In this document: one piece after another, positions 54,925 to 62,452 of the stretch
Position numbering within the stretch: the first letter of the stretch is position 1
Layout: each line of letters opens with the position of its first letter
NCBI RefSeq assembly: GCF_000725425.1
Contig: NZ_CP006019.1
Location: 1,364,001-1,428,000, forward strand
Direction: 5' to 3'
DNA length: 64,000 nt
DNA from: Palaeococcus pacificus DY20341
GTDB taxonomy: Archaea; Methanobacteriota_B; Thermococci; Thermococcales; Thermococcaceae
Program-made: the position numbers and the translations under genes
The notes under the pieces: generated by a model
The model's database searches: none
Seen by the model: only the letters and a program-made list of their open reading frames with translations
Told to the model about the DNA's origin: nothing

Positions 54925-56871
54925 GTGATAAAAAGAGAAACATCTGTCGATGAAATTCTAAAAGAAATGAGGGAGATTATAAATCAGATGGTTCCCAAGG
55001 AAGCGAAGATTACGGAAGTCGAGTTTGAAGGCCCTGAGCTTGTTATATATGTAAAAAACCCTGAAGTTTTGATGAGAGATGGCGAGCTTATTAAAAATCT
55101 CGCCAAGGTTCTTAAAAAGAGGATTAGCGTTAGACCAGACCCGGATGTTCTTCTACCTCCCGAAAAAGCGGAGGAGCTAATTAAAGAGCTCGTTCCTGCT
55201 GAAGCAGAGATAACAAATATTAGCTTTGACCCATCCGTAGGAGAAGTTTTGATAGAAGCCAAAAAGCCCGGATTAGTTATTGGAAAAAATGGTGAAACGC
55301 TGAGGTTAATAACTCAAAAGGTTTATTGGGCACCGAGGGTTATTAGAACCCCTCCATTACAATCCCAAACGATTTATTCTATTAGACAAATTCTACAAAG
55401 CGAGAGCAAGGATAGGAGAAAGTTCTTGAGGCAGGTGGGGAGAAACATCTATAGAAAGCCCGAATTAAAGAGTGATTGGATAAGAATCACCGGTCTAGGA
55501 GGATGGAGGGAAGTAGGGAGGAGCGCTCTTCTGCTCCAAACCAACGAAAGCAACGTATTAGTTGACTTTGGTATAAATGTTGCCGCCCTTCACGACCCGA
55601 AGAAGGCCGTCCCGCACTTCGATGCTCCCGAGTTCCAATACGTCCTTAAAGAGGGACTGTTGGATGCCATAATCATTACCCACGCTCACTTAGACCACAG
55701 CGGATTGCTGCCCTACTTGTTTAGGTTCAACCTCTTCGATGGACCAATTTACACCACTCCCCCTACAAGAGACCTCATGGTGCTCCTCCAAAAGGATTTC
55801 ATTGAGATACAGCAGAGCAATGGTGTACCACCGCTTTACAGGCCAAAGGACATCAAAGAGGTCGTGAAGCATACCATAACGCTCGAATACGGTGAAGTGA
55901 GAGATATCTCACCCGATATACGCCTCACCCTGCACAATGCTGGTCACATCTTAGGTTCATCAATAGCTCACCTCCATGTTGGAAACGGACTCCACAACAT
56001 AGCAGTAACTGGAGACTTTAAGTTCATCCCAACAAGGCTATTTGAGCCTGCCAACTCAAGGTTCCCAAGGTTGGAGACACTCATAATGGAGTCCACCTAT
56101 GGAGCATCCAAGGACTACCAGTTACCCAGAGATGAAGCAGAAAAGAGACTTATGGAGGTTATCTTAAGGACTATCAAACGCGGAGGAAAAGTCCTAATCC
56201 CAGCAATGTCTGTAGGAAGAAGCCAAGAGATAATGATGGTTCTCGAAGAATACGCGAGAATTGGGGGAATGGAGGTTCCCGTTTACTTGGATGGTATGAT
56301 CTGGGAGGCAACAGCTATTCACACAGCTTACCCAGAATACCTCAGCAGACACTTAAGGGAGCAGATATTCCACGAAGGCTACAACCCATTCTTAAGCGAG
56401 ATATTCCACCCAGTTGCAAACTCAAATGAAAGAAAGGATATAATTGAGAGCAGAGAGCCTGCAATAATTATAGCCTCTTCAGGTATGCTTGTGGGCGGAC
56501 CTAGCGTGGAATACTTCAAGAATTTGGCAAGCGATGAGAAAAACAGCGTCATCTTTGTGAGCTACCAAGCGGAGGGAACACTTGGTAGAAGGGTGCAGAG
56601 AGGTCTTAGGGAAATTCCAGTGGCCGGAGAAAGCGGAAAGACGGAAGTAATCAAAGTCAACATGGAAGTCCACACAATAGATGGATTCTCAGGTCACGCC
56701 GATAGGAGAGAGCTCATAAACTACGTCGCAAGAGTCAAGCCAAGGCCTGAGAGGGTAATCACAGTCCACGGAGAAACGCAAAAATGCCTTGATTTAGCCT
56801 CAAGCATTCACAAGAAGTTCAGCATAAGTACGAGAGCTCCAAACAACCTTGATGCAATAAGACTTAAGTGA
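54925..56871 (+). CDS. fttA: FttA / aCPSF1 transcription termination ribonuclease
   Basis: 648 residues. Two N-terminal KH domains (about 1-145, with GLVIGKNGETL) precede a metallo-beta-lactamase fold (IITHAHLDHSGLLP) with a beta-CASP insert and the late histidine motifs SGHADR and TVHGE. This is the archaeal CPSF73-like factor that cleaves nascent RNA and ends transcription with Spt4-Spt5. Start at GTG 54925, five bases after GGTGA; the GTG at 54916 overlaps that site. It follows psmB closely and is probably co-transcribed. Confidence 0.96.
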   Translation: MIKRETSVDEILKEMREIINQMVPKEAKITEVEFEGPELVIYVKNPEVLMRDGELIKNLAKVLKKRISVRPDPDVLLPPEKAEELIKELVPAEAEITNISFDPSVGEVLIEAKKPGLVIGKNGETLRLITQKVYWAPRVIRTPPLQSQTIYSIRQILQSESKDRRKFLRQVGRNIYRKPELKSDWIRITGLGGWREVGRSALLLQTNESNVLVDFGINVAALHDPKKAVPHFDAPEFQYVLKEGLLDAIIITHAHLDHSGLLPYLFRFNLFDGPIYTTPPTRDLMVLLQKDFIEIQQSNGVPPLYRPKDIKEVVKHTITLEYGEVRDISPDIRLTLHNAGHILGSSIAHLHVGNGLHNIAVTGDFKFIPTRLFEPANSRFPRLETLIMESTYGASKDYQLPRDEAEKRLMEVILRTIKRGGKVLIPAMSVGRSQEIMMVLEEYARIGGMEVPVYLDGMIWEATAIHTAYPEYLSRHLREQIFHEGYNPFLSEIFHPVANSNERKDIIESREPAIIIASSGMLVGGPSVEYFKNLASDEKNSVIFVSYQAEGTLGRRVQRGLREIPVAGESGKTEVIKVNMEVHTIDGFSGHADRRELINYVARVKPRPERVITVHGETQKCLDLASSIHKKFSISTRAPNNLDAIRLK

Positions 56872-57204
56872 TTAGAGTACTTTCTCTACCTCTTTTTCAA
56901 AGTTTTCCAAAAGTTCTTCCATCTTTTTTATTAAAGTATTTAAGGCCTCCCTCGATGGTCTGGCCTTGTATAAGTAGCCTATCCACCCTCTATTGATGAG
57001 CTCCCTCTCCACCAAACCGAGCTCTAGAAGGTGACGAAGCTTTTCCCTCACTATCCTTTCAGATAAGCCCAGTTTTTTCGAAATTTGCCTTGGAGTTAAG
57101 CTTTCCTTTAGAAGAAGGGAGTAAATCCTTATCTCTGAGTTGGTAAGCTCAAAGTTCTTTAAAATCTGGTTTAGGGACTTGAAAATGTCCTCCAACGACA
57201 ACAC
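56872..57204 (-). CDS. Winged-helix transcriptional regulator
   Basis: About 110 residues. Core winged helix ELTNSEIRIYSLLLKESLTPRQISKKLGLSERIVREKLRHLLELGLVERE, followed by a C-terminal helix (REALNTLIKKMEELLENFEKEVEKVL) for dimerisation. TrmB/ArsR-like overall. Start uncertain: GTG 57204, TTG 57201 or TTG 57195, the last lying five bases after GGTGT. Its stop abuts that of fttA. It is divergent from the UbiA gene, so the UbiA cluster is a candidate target. Confidence 0.82.
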   Translation of the reverse strand: MLSLEDIFKSLNQILKNFELTNSEIRIYSLLLKESLTPRQISKKLGLSERIVREKLRHLLELGLVERELINRGWIGYLYKARPSREALNTLIKKMEELLENFEKEVEKVL

Positions 57205-57245
57205 CTATGCAACTTTTTCTTCATACTACTTCACTTTTAGGTGGA

Positions 57246-57257
57246 AATATTTATAAA
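57246..57257 (+). promoter_or_regulatory. TATA box of the UbiA cluster
   Basis: AATATTTATAAA lies about 38 bases upstream of ATG 57289; transcription from about 57277 leaves a short leader with GGTGA. Strongly suggests the plus-strand unit begins here. Confidence 0.5.
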
Positions 57258-57288
57258 CCTTCCTCTTAACCTACTTTCGGTGATAGTC

Positions 57289-58074
57289 ATGATAACATCG
57301 ATACTTAAAAATACTCGCATACTTGATGGTAGGGCTTATATCGGTCTGATAGCCTTTGCACTCGCTCTTAACTTGGAAGGGGCGAGTTTGGAAACGATTA
57401 TTTTGGCGATGGTCGCAGGAGTACTCTATGTTGCATACTCTTTTGCAATAAACAACTGCTTTGATGTTGATACCGACTCTCAAAACCCACAAAAACATGA
57501 AAAGAATCCTATAGCAAGTGGAGAGCTGAGCTTTACTGTAGGATTAGCGTCATCCGCCGTAATTGGCCTACTAGGCCTAATATTCGCATACTTTACAAAT
57601 GAAGTCATGTTTGCCATATACTCAATAATGCTGGGCTTATCTACGTTCTACTCAGTTCCGCCTAGGTTGAAGGCCAAGCCATTCTTAGATGTTTTATCCC
57701 ACGGCATCTTTTTCGGCGCTCTGCCTTTCCTCTTCGGTGCCTATGTAGATGGAGTCCTTTCAAGACCGGAACTAATCATAAGTATAGCAATAGCACTGTA
57801 CTCCTTTGCACTGGAGATTAGAAACCATTTAGGGGATTATGAGAGCGATTTAAAGGCAAATTTGAAAACTACGCCCATTGTATTGGGTAGAGAAAAGTCA
57901 CAACAGCTGGTTTTTGCTTTCTCACTCTCTGCAGTACTCCTCCTTTTATATCTCGTTTCCCCTCCCTTTGTCATAGGGGCTTCAATACTGGTGGTTCAAA
58001 GAGAGTACAGAATCTTTGATGCTACAATCACAATGCTGCTGTTGGGTTACTTGTTAAAAGCGGTCGTTGTATAG
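57289..58074 (+). CDS. UbiA-family prenyltransferase
   Basis: 261 residues, about eight membrane segments. First aspartate-rich motif NNCFDVDTD near residue 63 and second region NHLGDYESD near residue 185, as in UbiA enzymes that join prenyl chains to a polar acceptor. It is not the canonical archaeal DGGGP synthase as I know it, so another acceptor or a second lipid pathway is possible. ATG 57289 lies five bases after GGTGA; the longer frame starts before the TATA box. The gene overlaps the start region of the flippase-like gene. Confidence 0.87.
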   Translation: MITSILKNTRILDGRAYIGLIAFALALNLEGASLETIILAMVAGVLYVAYSFAINNCFDVDTDSQNPQKHEKNPIASGELSFTVGLASSAVIGLLGLIFAYFTNEVMFAIYSIMLGLSTFYSVPPRLKAKPFLDVLSHGIFFGALPFLFGAYVDGVLSRPELIISIAIALYSFALEIRNHLGDYESDLKANLKTTPIVLGREKSQQLVFAFSLSAVLLLLYLVSPPFVIGASILVVQREYRIFDATITMLLLGYLLKAVVV

Positions 58075-58084
58075 AGGGACTTTC

Positions 58085-59011
58085 ATGGTCAGTGAAAAGG
58101 TGAAGAGACTCTTTAGCATCTTTGCATTTTTAATTTCAATTACCTATTTATACATCCAGGTGGACTTTGGGGAGCTTAGAGTAGCCCTTCAAACGGCCTC
58201 CCTAGAGTACCTCCTCTTGGCTTTTGTTTTAGCCCTTTTAACAGTCTTTATCTCGAGCCTCAGATGGTACCTGTTTTTAAACCAAGTTCAAGAGGCGAGC
58301 TTCAAAAAAACTCTTAGGGCATATTTAAGCGGCTACTACCTGATTTCGATTCTCCCACCAACGCTCGGCCACATGGCGAAGGTAAAGCTAGTGGGAGGCG
58401 ATTACTTCAGGGCGCTCTCATCTTTAGCGATGAGCTTGGTAGCAGAAATTATAATCGTTCTCAGCTTTGCCCTCATATTCATAGGCTTCACAAAAATCGG
58501 AGTGCTGATACTGCTCTTTCTTCTACTTATTTTAGTATATGAGAAAGGGATTTACAATCTTGCAAACTCATTCTTAAATCTCCTCGAGAAAGGAGGAATA
58601 AGAGAGATAACCTCTACTTTGAGGAGTTATAGCGAAAGACTGTACCACGGATGGACTAAAGCGAAGGAAGACAGAGCTGTCTTTGGGGTATCTTTTCTGC
58701 TCTCGTTTTTCACTTTTCTTCTCCAAATTTTGGGCATTATCATAGTTGGAAAGGCATTTGAGCTTTCCATAAACCTTGGCCAAGCTTTGAAAGGCTTTAT
58801 AATAAGCACAATATTTGCCAGCATTAGCGGAATTCCTGCAGGAGTGGGTGCAAATGAGTTTGGCCTCGTTTTAGGAATCGGCTCCTCAACTAAGTCTGCC
58901 ATAACAGCTTTCACCTACAAGTTCATATTTCAATATGTGTGGGCTATTGTAGGAGCTATGGTGTTTTACAGCATTTTGGGTGGTGGCAATGAAAATAGCG
59001 CTGGTGAGTGA
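58085..59011 (+). CDS. Flippase-like membrane protein (lysylphosphatidylglycerol synthase TM region/UPF0104)
   Basis: 308 residues, about eight membrane segments, with the family features LRWYLFLNQVQ, LSGYYLISILPPTLGHMAK and a late SGIPAGVGANEFGLVLG. Proteins of this family move or bind lipid-linked sugars and lipids across the membrane. ATG 58085 is ten bases after the UbiA stop, preceded by GAGGGAC. The following GT4 gene starts inside its end, so UbiA, flippase-like protein and glycosyltransferase form one operon, pointing to a glycolipid. Confidence 0.87.
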   Translation: MVSEKVKRLFSIFAFLISITYLYIQVDFGELRVALQTASLEYLLLAFVLALLTVFISSLRWYLFLNQVQEASFKKTLRAYLSGYYLISILPPTLGHMAKVKLVGGDYFRALSSLAMSLVAEIIIVLSFALIFIGFTKIGVLILLFLLLILVYEKGIYNLANSFLNLLEKGGIREITSTLRSYSERLYHGWTKAKEDRAVFGVSFLLSFFTFLLQILGIIIVGKAFELSINLGQALKGFIISTIFASISGIPAGVGANEFGLVLGIGSSTKSAITAFTYKFIFQYVWAIVGAMVFYSILGGGNENSAGE

Positions 59012-60131
59012 TTGGTATTATCCTAAAGTAGGCGGTGTTGCATCGCACATGCACAACCTAGCTTTGAAGTTGAGGGAGAGGGGAAATGAAGTTGCGATAG
59101 TGACGAACTACTGGAAAACTGGAAAGGAAGAAGAGCTTGAAAAAAATGGGATTGAGCTGATAAAAGTAGAAGGGGTAATAAGCCCAATATTGAGCATAAA
59201 TCTATCCTTTGGAATCAACTCAAGCGAGGAGCTTTTCGAGTATTTGAACGACTTCGACGTCATTCACTCGCACCATGCATTTACCCCCCTAGCGCTAAAG
59301 GCTGCAAAGGCAGGAAGGAAAATGGGAAAGGCCACCCTTTTAACCACTCACAGCATATCCTTTGCTCATGAGTCAAAGCTTTGGAAAGCCCTTGGCTTAT
59401 CTTTTCCAGTTTTCAGCCACTATCTAAAGTTCCCCCACTGTATAATATCCGTAAGCGAAGCTTCAAAGAGCTTTATAGAGCACTTCACTGACACTGAGAT
59501 TAAGGTTATTCCAAATGGCGTCGATGATAAGCGCTTCCACCCAAACTGGGATAAAGAGGAGTTAAAAGAGGAATACGACATCGAAGGAGATGTTATTCTC
59601 TACGTCAGCAGGATGAGCTATAGGAAAGGGCCGCAGGTTTTACTTAACGCTTTTTCTAGGTTAAAAGAGGGCACTCTAATAATGGTAGGCCCTGGAGAGC
59701 TCCTACCATTCTTAAAGGCTCAAGCAAAATTTTTAGGCATAGACAAGAGGGTCAGGTTTTTGGGATACGTCCCAAGTAATGAGCTACCAAAGCTTTTTGG
59801 AATGGCCGACATATTCGTCCTCCCTTCCGTGACGGCAGAGGCCTTTGGAATAGTGATTTTAGAAGCTATGGCCTCAGGGGTCCCAGTAGTAGCGACTAAC
59901 GTCGGGGGGATACCCGAGATCGTTAGGGAGTCGCAGAGCGGCCTTCTCGTTCCACCTTCAAATGAAACCGCTCTTAAAGATGCCATAGAAGCACTTTTGG
60001 CCGATAAAGAGCTTAGAAATAAGTTAGGAAAGAATGGAAGGAGAGCCGTGGAAAGGAGGTACTCATGGGATGTGGTTTCGAGGGAAGTGGAGGAAACTTA
60101 TGAGTACGTCCTCTCGAAGCTCAAGCACTAA
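58989..60131 (+). CDS. Glycosyltransferase family 4
   Basis: 380 residues. Opening SDWYYPKVGGVASHMHNLALKL and the nucleotide-sugar motif VTAEAFGIVILEAMASGVPVVATNVGGIPE (E-x7-E type) place it in GT4, with a PIG-A-like flavour. Acts on the cytoplasmic face, adding a sugar from an activated donor to a lipid or glycan. ATG 58989 follows GGTGGTGGCA and overlaps the flippase-like gene by 23 bases. Donor and acceptor unknown. Confidence 0.92.
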   Translation: MKIALVSDWYYPKVGGVASHMHNLALKLRERGNEVAIVTNYWKTGKEEELEKNGIELIKVEGVISPILSINLSFGINSSEELFEYLNDFDVIHSHHAFTPLALKAAKAGRKMGKATLLTTHSISFAHESKLWKALGLSFPVFSHYLKFPHCIISVSEASKSFIEHFTDTEIKVIPNGVDDKRFHPNWDKEELKEEYDIEGDVILYVSRMSYRKGPQVLLNAFSRLKEGTLIMVGPGELLPFLKAQAKFLGIDKRVRFLGYVPSNELPKLFGMADIFVLPSVTAEAFGIVILEAMASGVPVVATNVGGIPEIVRESQSGLLVPPSNETALKDAIEALLADKELRNKLGKNGRRAVERRYSWDVVSREVEETYEYVLSKLKH

Positions 60132-60170
60132 CCTTTTTATTTCTCTCAGCGATAATTAATTGGGATAGTC

Positions 60171-60890
60171 ATGATGATGGAAAACTTAACTTGGGATGAA
60201 TTTAAAGAGGTCAAAGAGAGAATAGATACAGTTGTTATCCCCATAGGAAGCATAGAAGCTCATGGAAAGCATTTGCCCTTAAACACCGATGTTTTAGCTC
60301 CAGTTGAAATAGCTAAACGCGTGGAAAAGAAGCTTCAAGAGATAGGAAAAGATGTGTTAATTGCCCCTCCAGTTAACTACGGCCATACATTTGTCCTAAA
60401 CGTCTATCCTGGAACCATTAACGTGAGAGCAGAGACATTGAGGGCCTATGTTAGGGACATTATCGAGGAGTTCGCCACAGAGGGATTTAAGCGCATAATC
60501 CTCTTAAATGGCCATGGTGGAAACGTTTATCCGCTGGTAGAAGCAGCCGAAGACGCTGCAGAGAAGTTTGAGGATATTGAAGTCTGGCTCATAAACTGGT
60601 GGATAGACTTTAGGGAGGACATTTTAAGCATCTGCTCATCTCAAGGACACGCTGGGGAAGATGAAACCTCAGTCATCCTCGCAATTAAGCCAGAGCTCGT
60701 AAAGATGGGGAAGGCAGTTGGAGAGAAAAGGGCCTATGGAGTCAGGAAGATTAAGAAAAATATCGGCTTAGAGCTATTTCCAGAGGGAGTAAACGACAAC
60801 CCCAGAGGAGCTACGAGGGAGAAGGGCGAGGCAATTTTGGAAATTGTGAGTGAGAAAATCATGAGACTGATCTTAGAGGAGTTAAGATGA
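60171..60890 (+). CDS. Creatininase-family metal-dependent hydrolase
   Basis: 239 residues with the family's metal ligands: IEAHGKHLPLNTDV near residue 30, NGHGGN near 110, and HAGEDETS near 162. In archaea the best-known member, ArfB, deformylates a pyrimidine intermediate of riboflavin and F420 synthesis; other members act on creatinine or related amides. Three consecutive start ATGs; the first was kept. Its stop overlaps the next gene's ATG by four bases (ATGA). Confidence 0.85.
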   Translation: MMMENLTWDEFKEVKERIDTVVIPIGSIEAHGKHLPLNTDVLAPVEIAKRVEKKLQEIGKDVLIAPPVNYGHTFVLNVYPGTINVRAETLRAYVRDIIEEFATEGFKRIILLNGHGGNVYPLVEAAEDAAEKFEDIEVWLINWWIDFREDILSICSSQGHAGEDETSVILAIKPELVKMGKAVGEKRAYGVRKIKKNIGLELFPEGVNDNPRGATREKGEAILEIVSEKIMRLILEELR

Positions 60891-61537
60891 AAGAGGTTTT
60901 AGATGAACTTGAGAAGAGGATAAAGAAGCTTGAGGCAGAGATTGAGTTAGCCGAGCAAAGACTGGCTTTAATGGACAAAGTTGGGGCTTTAACAAAGTAC
61001 TCACTCTGGGAAAGCAGGAGTCAGGGATTAGACCTCTATATGTTCTTTTTTCTCATATTCCTTATCTCCAGCCTCTTCGTTTTTGCATGGATAAAAAACC
61101 GCTTTTCATTCGTCCCAATATCCCTAACGCCCTATATACTTATCGCCACCGTTTTGGCCCTCTTTCCAATTTTCTACTTCATCTCAAAGCTTTATAAAAA
61201 ACCCGAGGAAACTCCAGTCCAGTATCTGGAGAAGAGAGAAAATGCCGCGAGAACCGTCTTAAAATCCTTCTACAACCCACTAAAAGAAGCTTTGGAAAAA
61301 GGGAACGAGGAAAAGCTTAAATCACTCGCCGATGAACTTATCCACAGCAGAGCACTCAGCGAGGCCTTAGATATTCTCAACGAGGGGGACGCAAAGCTCA
61401 TGGCATACGCCTTGTACCTCTACGCATACAGAGGGCCTGATGTGGCCGATGAGATTTTAGATACCGCAGAAAAAATGAGGAACAAACCCCTAAAAAAGCT
61501 CCTTCTGCTGTCGCTTGAAGATCTTAAAACTAGTTAA
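60887..61537 (+). CDS. Unknown membrane protein, coiled coil plus two membrane segments
   Basis: 216 residues: a charged coiled-coil start (ELEKRIKKLEAEIELAEQRL), two membrane segments (about 51-70 and 82-104), then a helical cytoplasmic domain (about 120-216) with leucine-rich, TPR-like alternation (LKSLADELIHSRALSEALDIL). No recognised family. Translationally coupled to the creatininase-family gene. Confidence 0.7.
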   Translation: MKEVLDELEKRIKKLEAEIELAEQRLALMDKVGALTKYSLWESRSQGLDLYMFFFLIFLISSLFVFAWIKNRFSFVPISLTPYILIATVLALFPIFYFISKLYKKPEETPVQYLEKRENAARTVLKSFYNPLKEALEKGNEEKLKSLADELIHSRALSEALDILNEGDAKLMAYALYLYAYRGPDVADEILDTAEKMRNKPLKKLLLLSLEDLKTS

Positions 61538-61577
61538 GGTTATAACCCCAAACTCCAACTTTTCTTTGGTGACGATC

Positions 61578-62396
61578 ATGAAGTTTGAGGTTTTGAGTAA
61601 GGAAGAGATGCAAGAGCTTAGCAAAGAGCTCAGCAAGGCAGGAATTATGAACAAGACTAAGGAAGAGCTTGGATATTCATTGGAGCACAGGATTTTGATA
61701 AAAGGAAAATTTGAAGAGCTGAAGAAAAAAATTAAGGATATGGAAGTTGAAGTCCTCCATGAACTTCTGGAGGAAGTTGAGAACGCCTACAATAACGCAG
61801 TGCTGGGATGGGAAGTCGGCGAGAAGAAAAAAGTGGATGAGCTTTTTGATGAGGCAAAGCTTGGGATGCTGATTGTCTTAACGGCTTTGGTTGAAGGTGG
61901 CTATCTCGAAGAAAGTGAGGAAGGACTTGTGCTTAAAGAGAAGCCCGAGCTTAGTGAGCTGGAGTTGGAGCTTAGGATTCCGATTGATGAGGTAGCTGAT
62001 GTTTTGGAGGAGCTTGAGGAGAGATTGAATGCCAAGCTTTTGACGGAGTTTACACTCGAAAGAAAGTACTATGTTGAGGTTCTGGAAGTGGAAAAGGAGC
62101 TCATTCAAGAGGCTTTGGAGATAGCTGAGGAGTATGCGACGGAGGAATCCCTAGCGGATGCTATGTTCGTTGGGATAGCAAAATCCACTCTGGCTGATAT
62201 AATTTTGGAGCTCGTAAAGAAGAACAATAAGAAAAAAGAGCTCATTGAAACTCTCTTAGCGGAAGAGCCGATAACAATTGAGGGGAAGAGAGAGAAGGTG
62301 AATATCTATTTTGAGGAAGACGCGCTCGAGGACTTTTTGAAAGAGCTCCAGACTCTGGGTTACATAAAGGTCAAAGGAAACAAAATTTGGTGGTAG
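61578..62396 (+). CDS. Unknown acidic protein, 272 residues
   Basis: A very acidic, leucine- and glutamate-rich helical protein with repeated blocks such as ELLEEVENAYNNAV, VADVLEELEERLNAK and IIELVKKNNKKKELI. No membrane segment and no catalytic motif. ATG 61578 lies five bases after GGTGA; the longest frame begins within the previous gene and is rejected. It is the last gene before the CRISPR array's trailing end but shows no likeness to a Cas protein. Confidence 0.7.
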   Translation: MKFEVLSKEEMQELSKELSKAGIMNKTKEELGYSLEHRILIKGKFEELKKKIKDMEVEVLHELLEEVENAYNNAVLGWEVGEKKKVDELFDEAKLGMLIVLTALVEGGYLEESEEGLVLKEKPELSELELELRIPIDEVADVLEELEERLNAKLLTEFTLERKYYVEVLEVEKELIQEALEIAEEYATEESLADAMFVGIAKSTLADIILELVKKNNKKKELIETLLAEEPITIEGKREKVNIYFEEDALEDFLKELQTLGYIKVKGNKIWW

Positions 62397-62422
62397 CTGG
62401 AAAAGACTTTTTCTTTTTTAAG

Positions 62423-62452
62423 TTTTTAGTTCTCTTAGAGTCTTATTGGAAC
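62423..62452 (-). repeat. Degenerate terminal CRISPR repeat
   Basis: Thirty bases matching the consensus at 24 positions, with changes at positions 1, 5, 7, 12, 13 and 16 (plus-strand numbering); the last 14 bases are intact. Degenerate repeats mark the leader-distal end. Confidence 0.9.
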
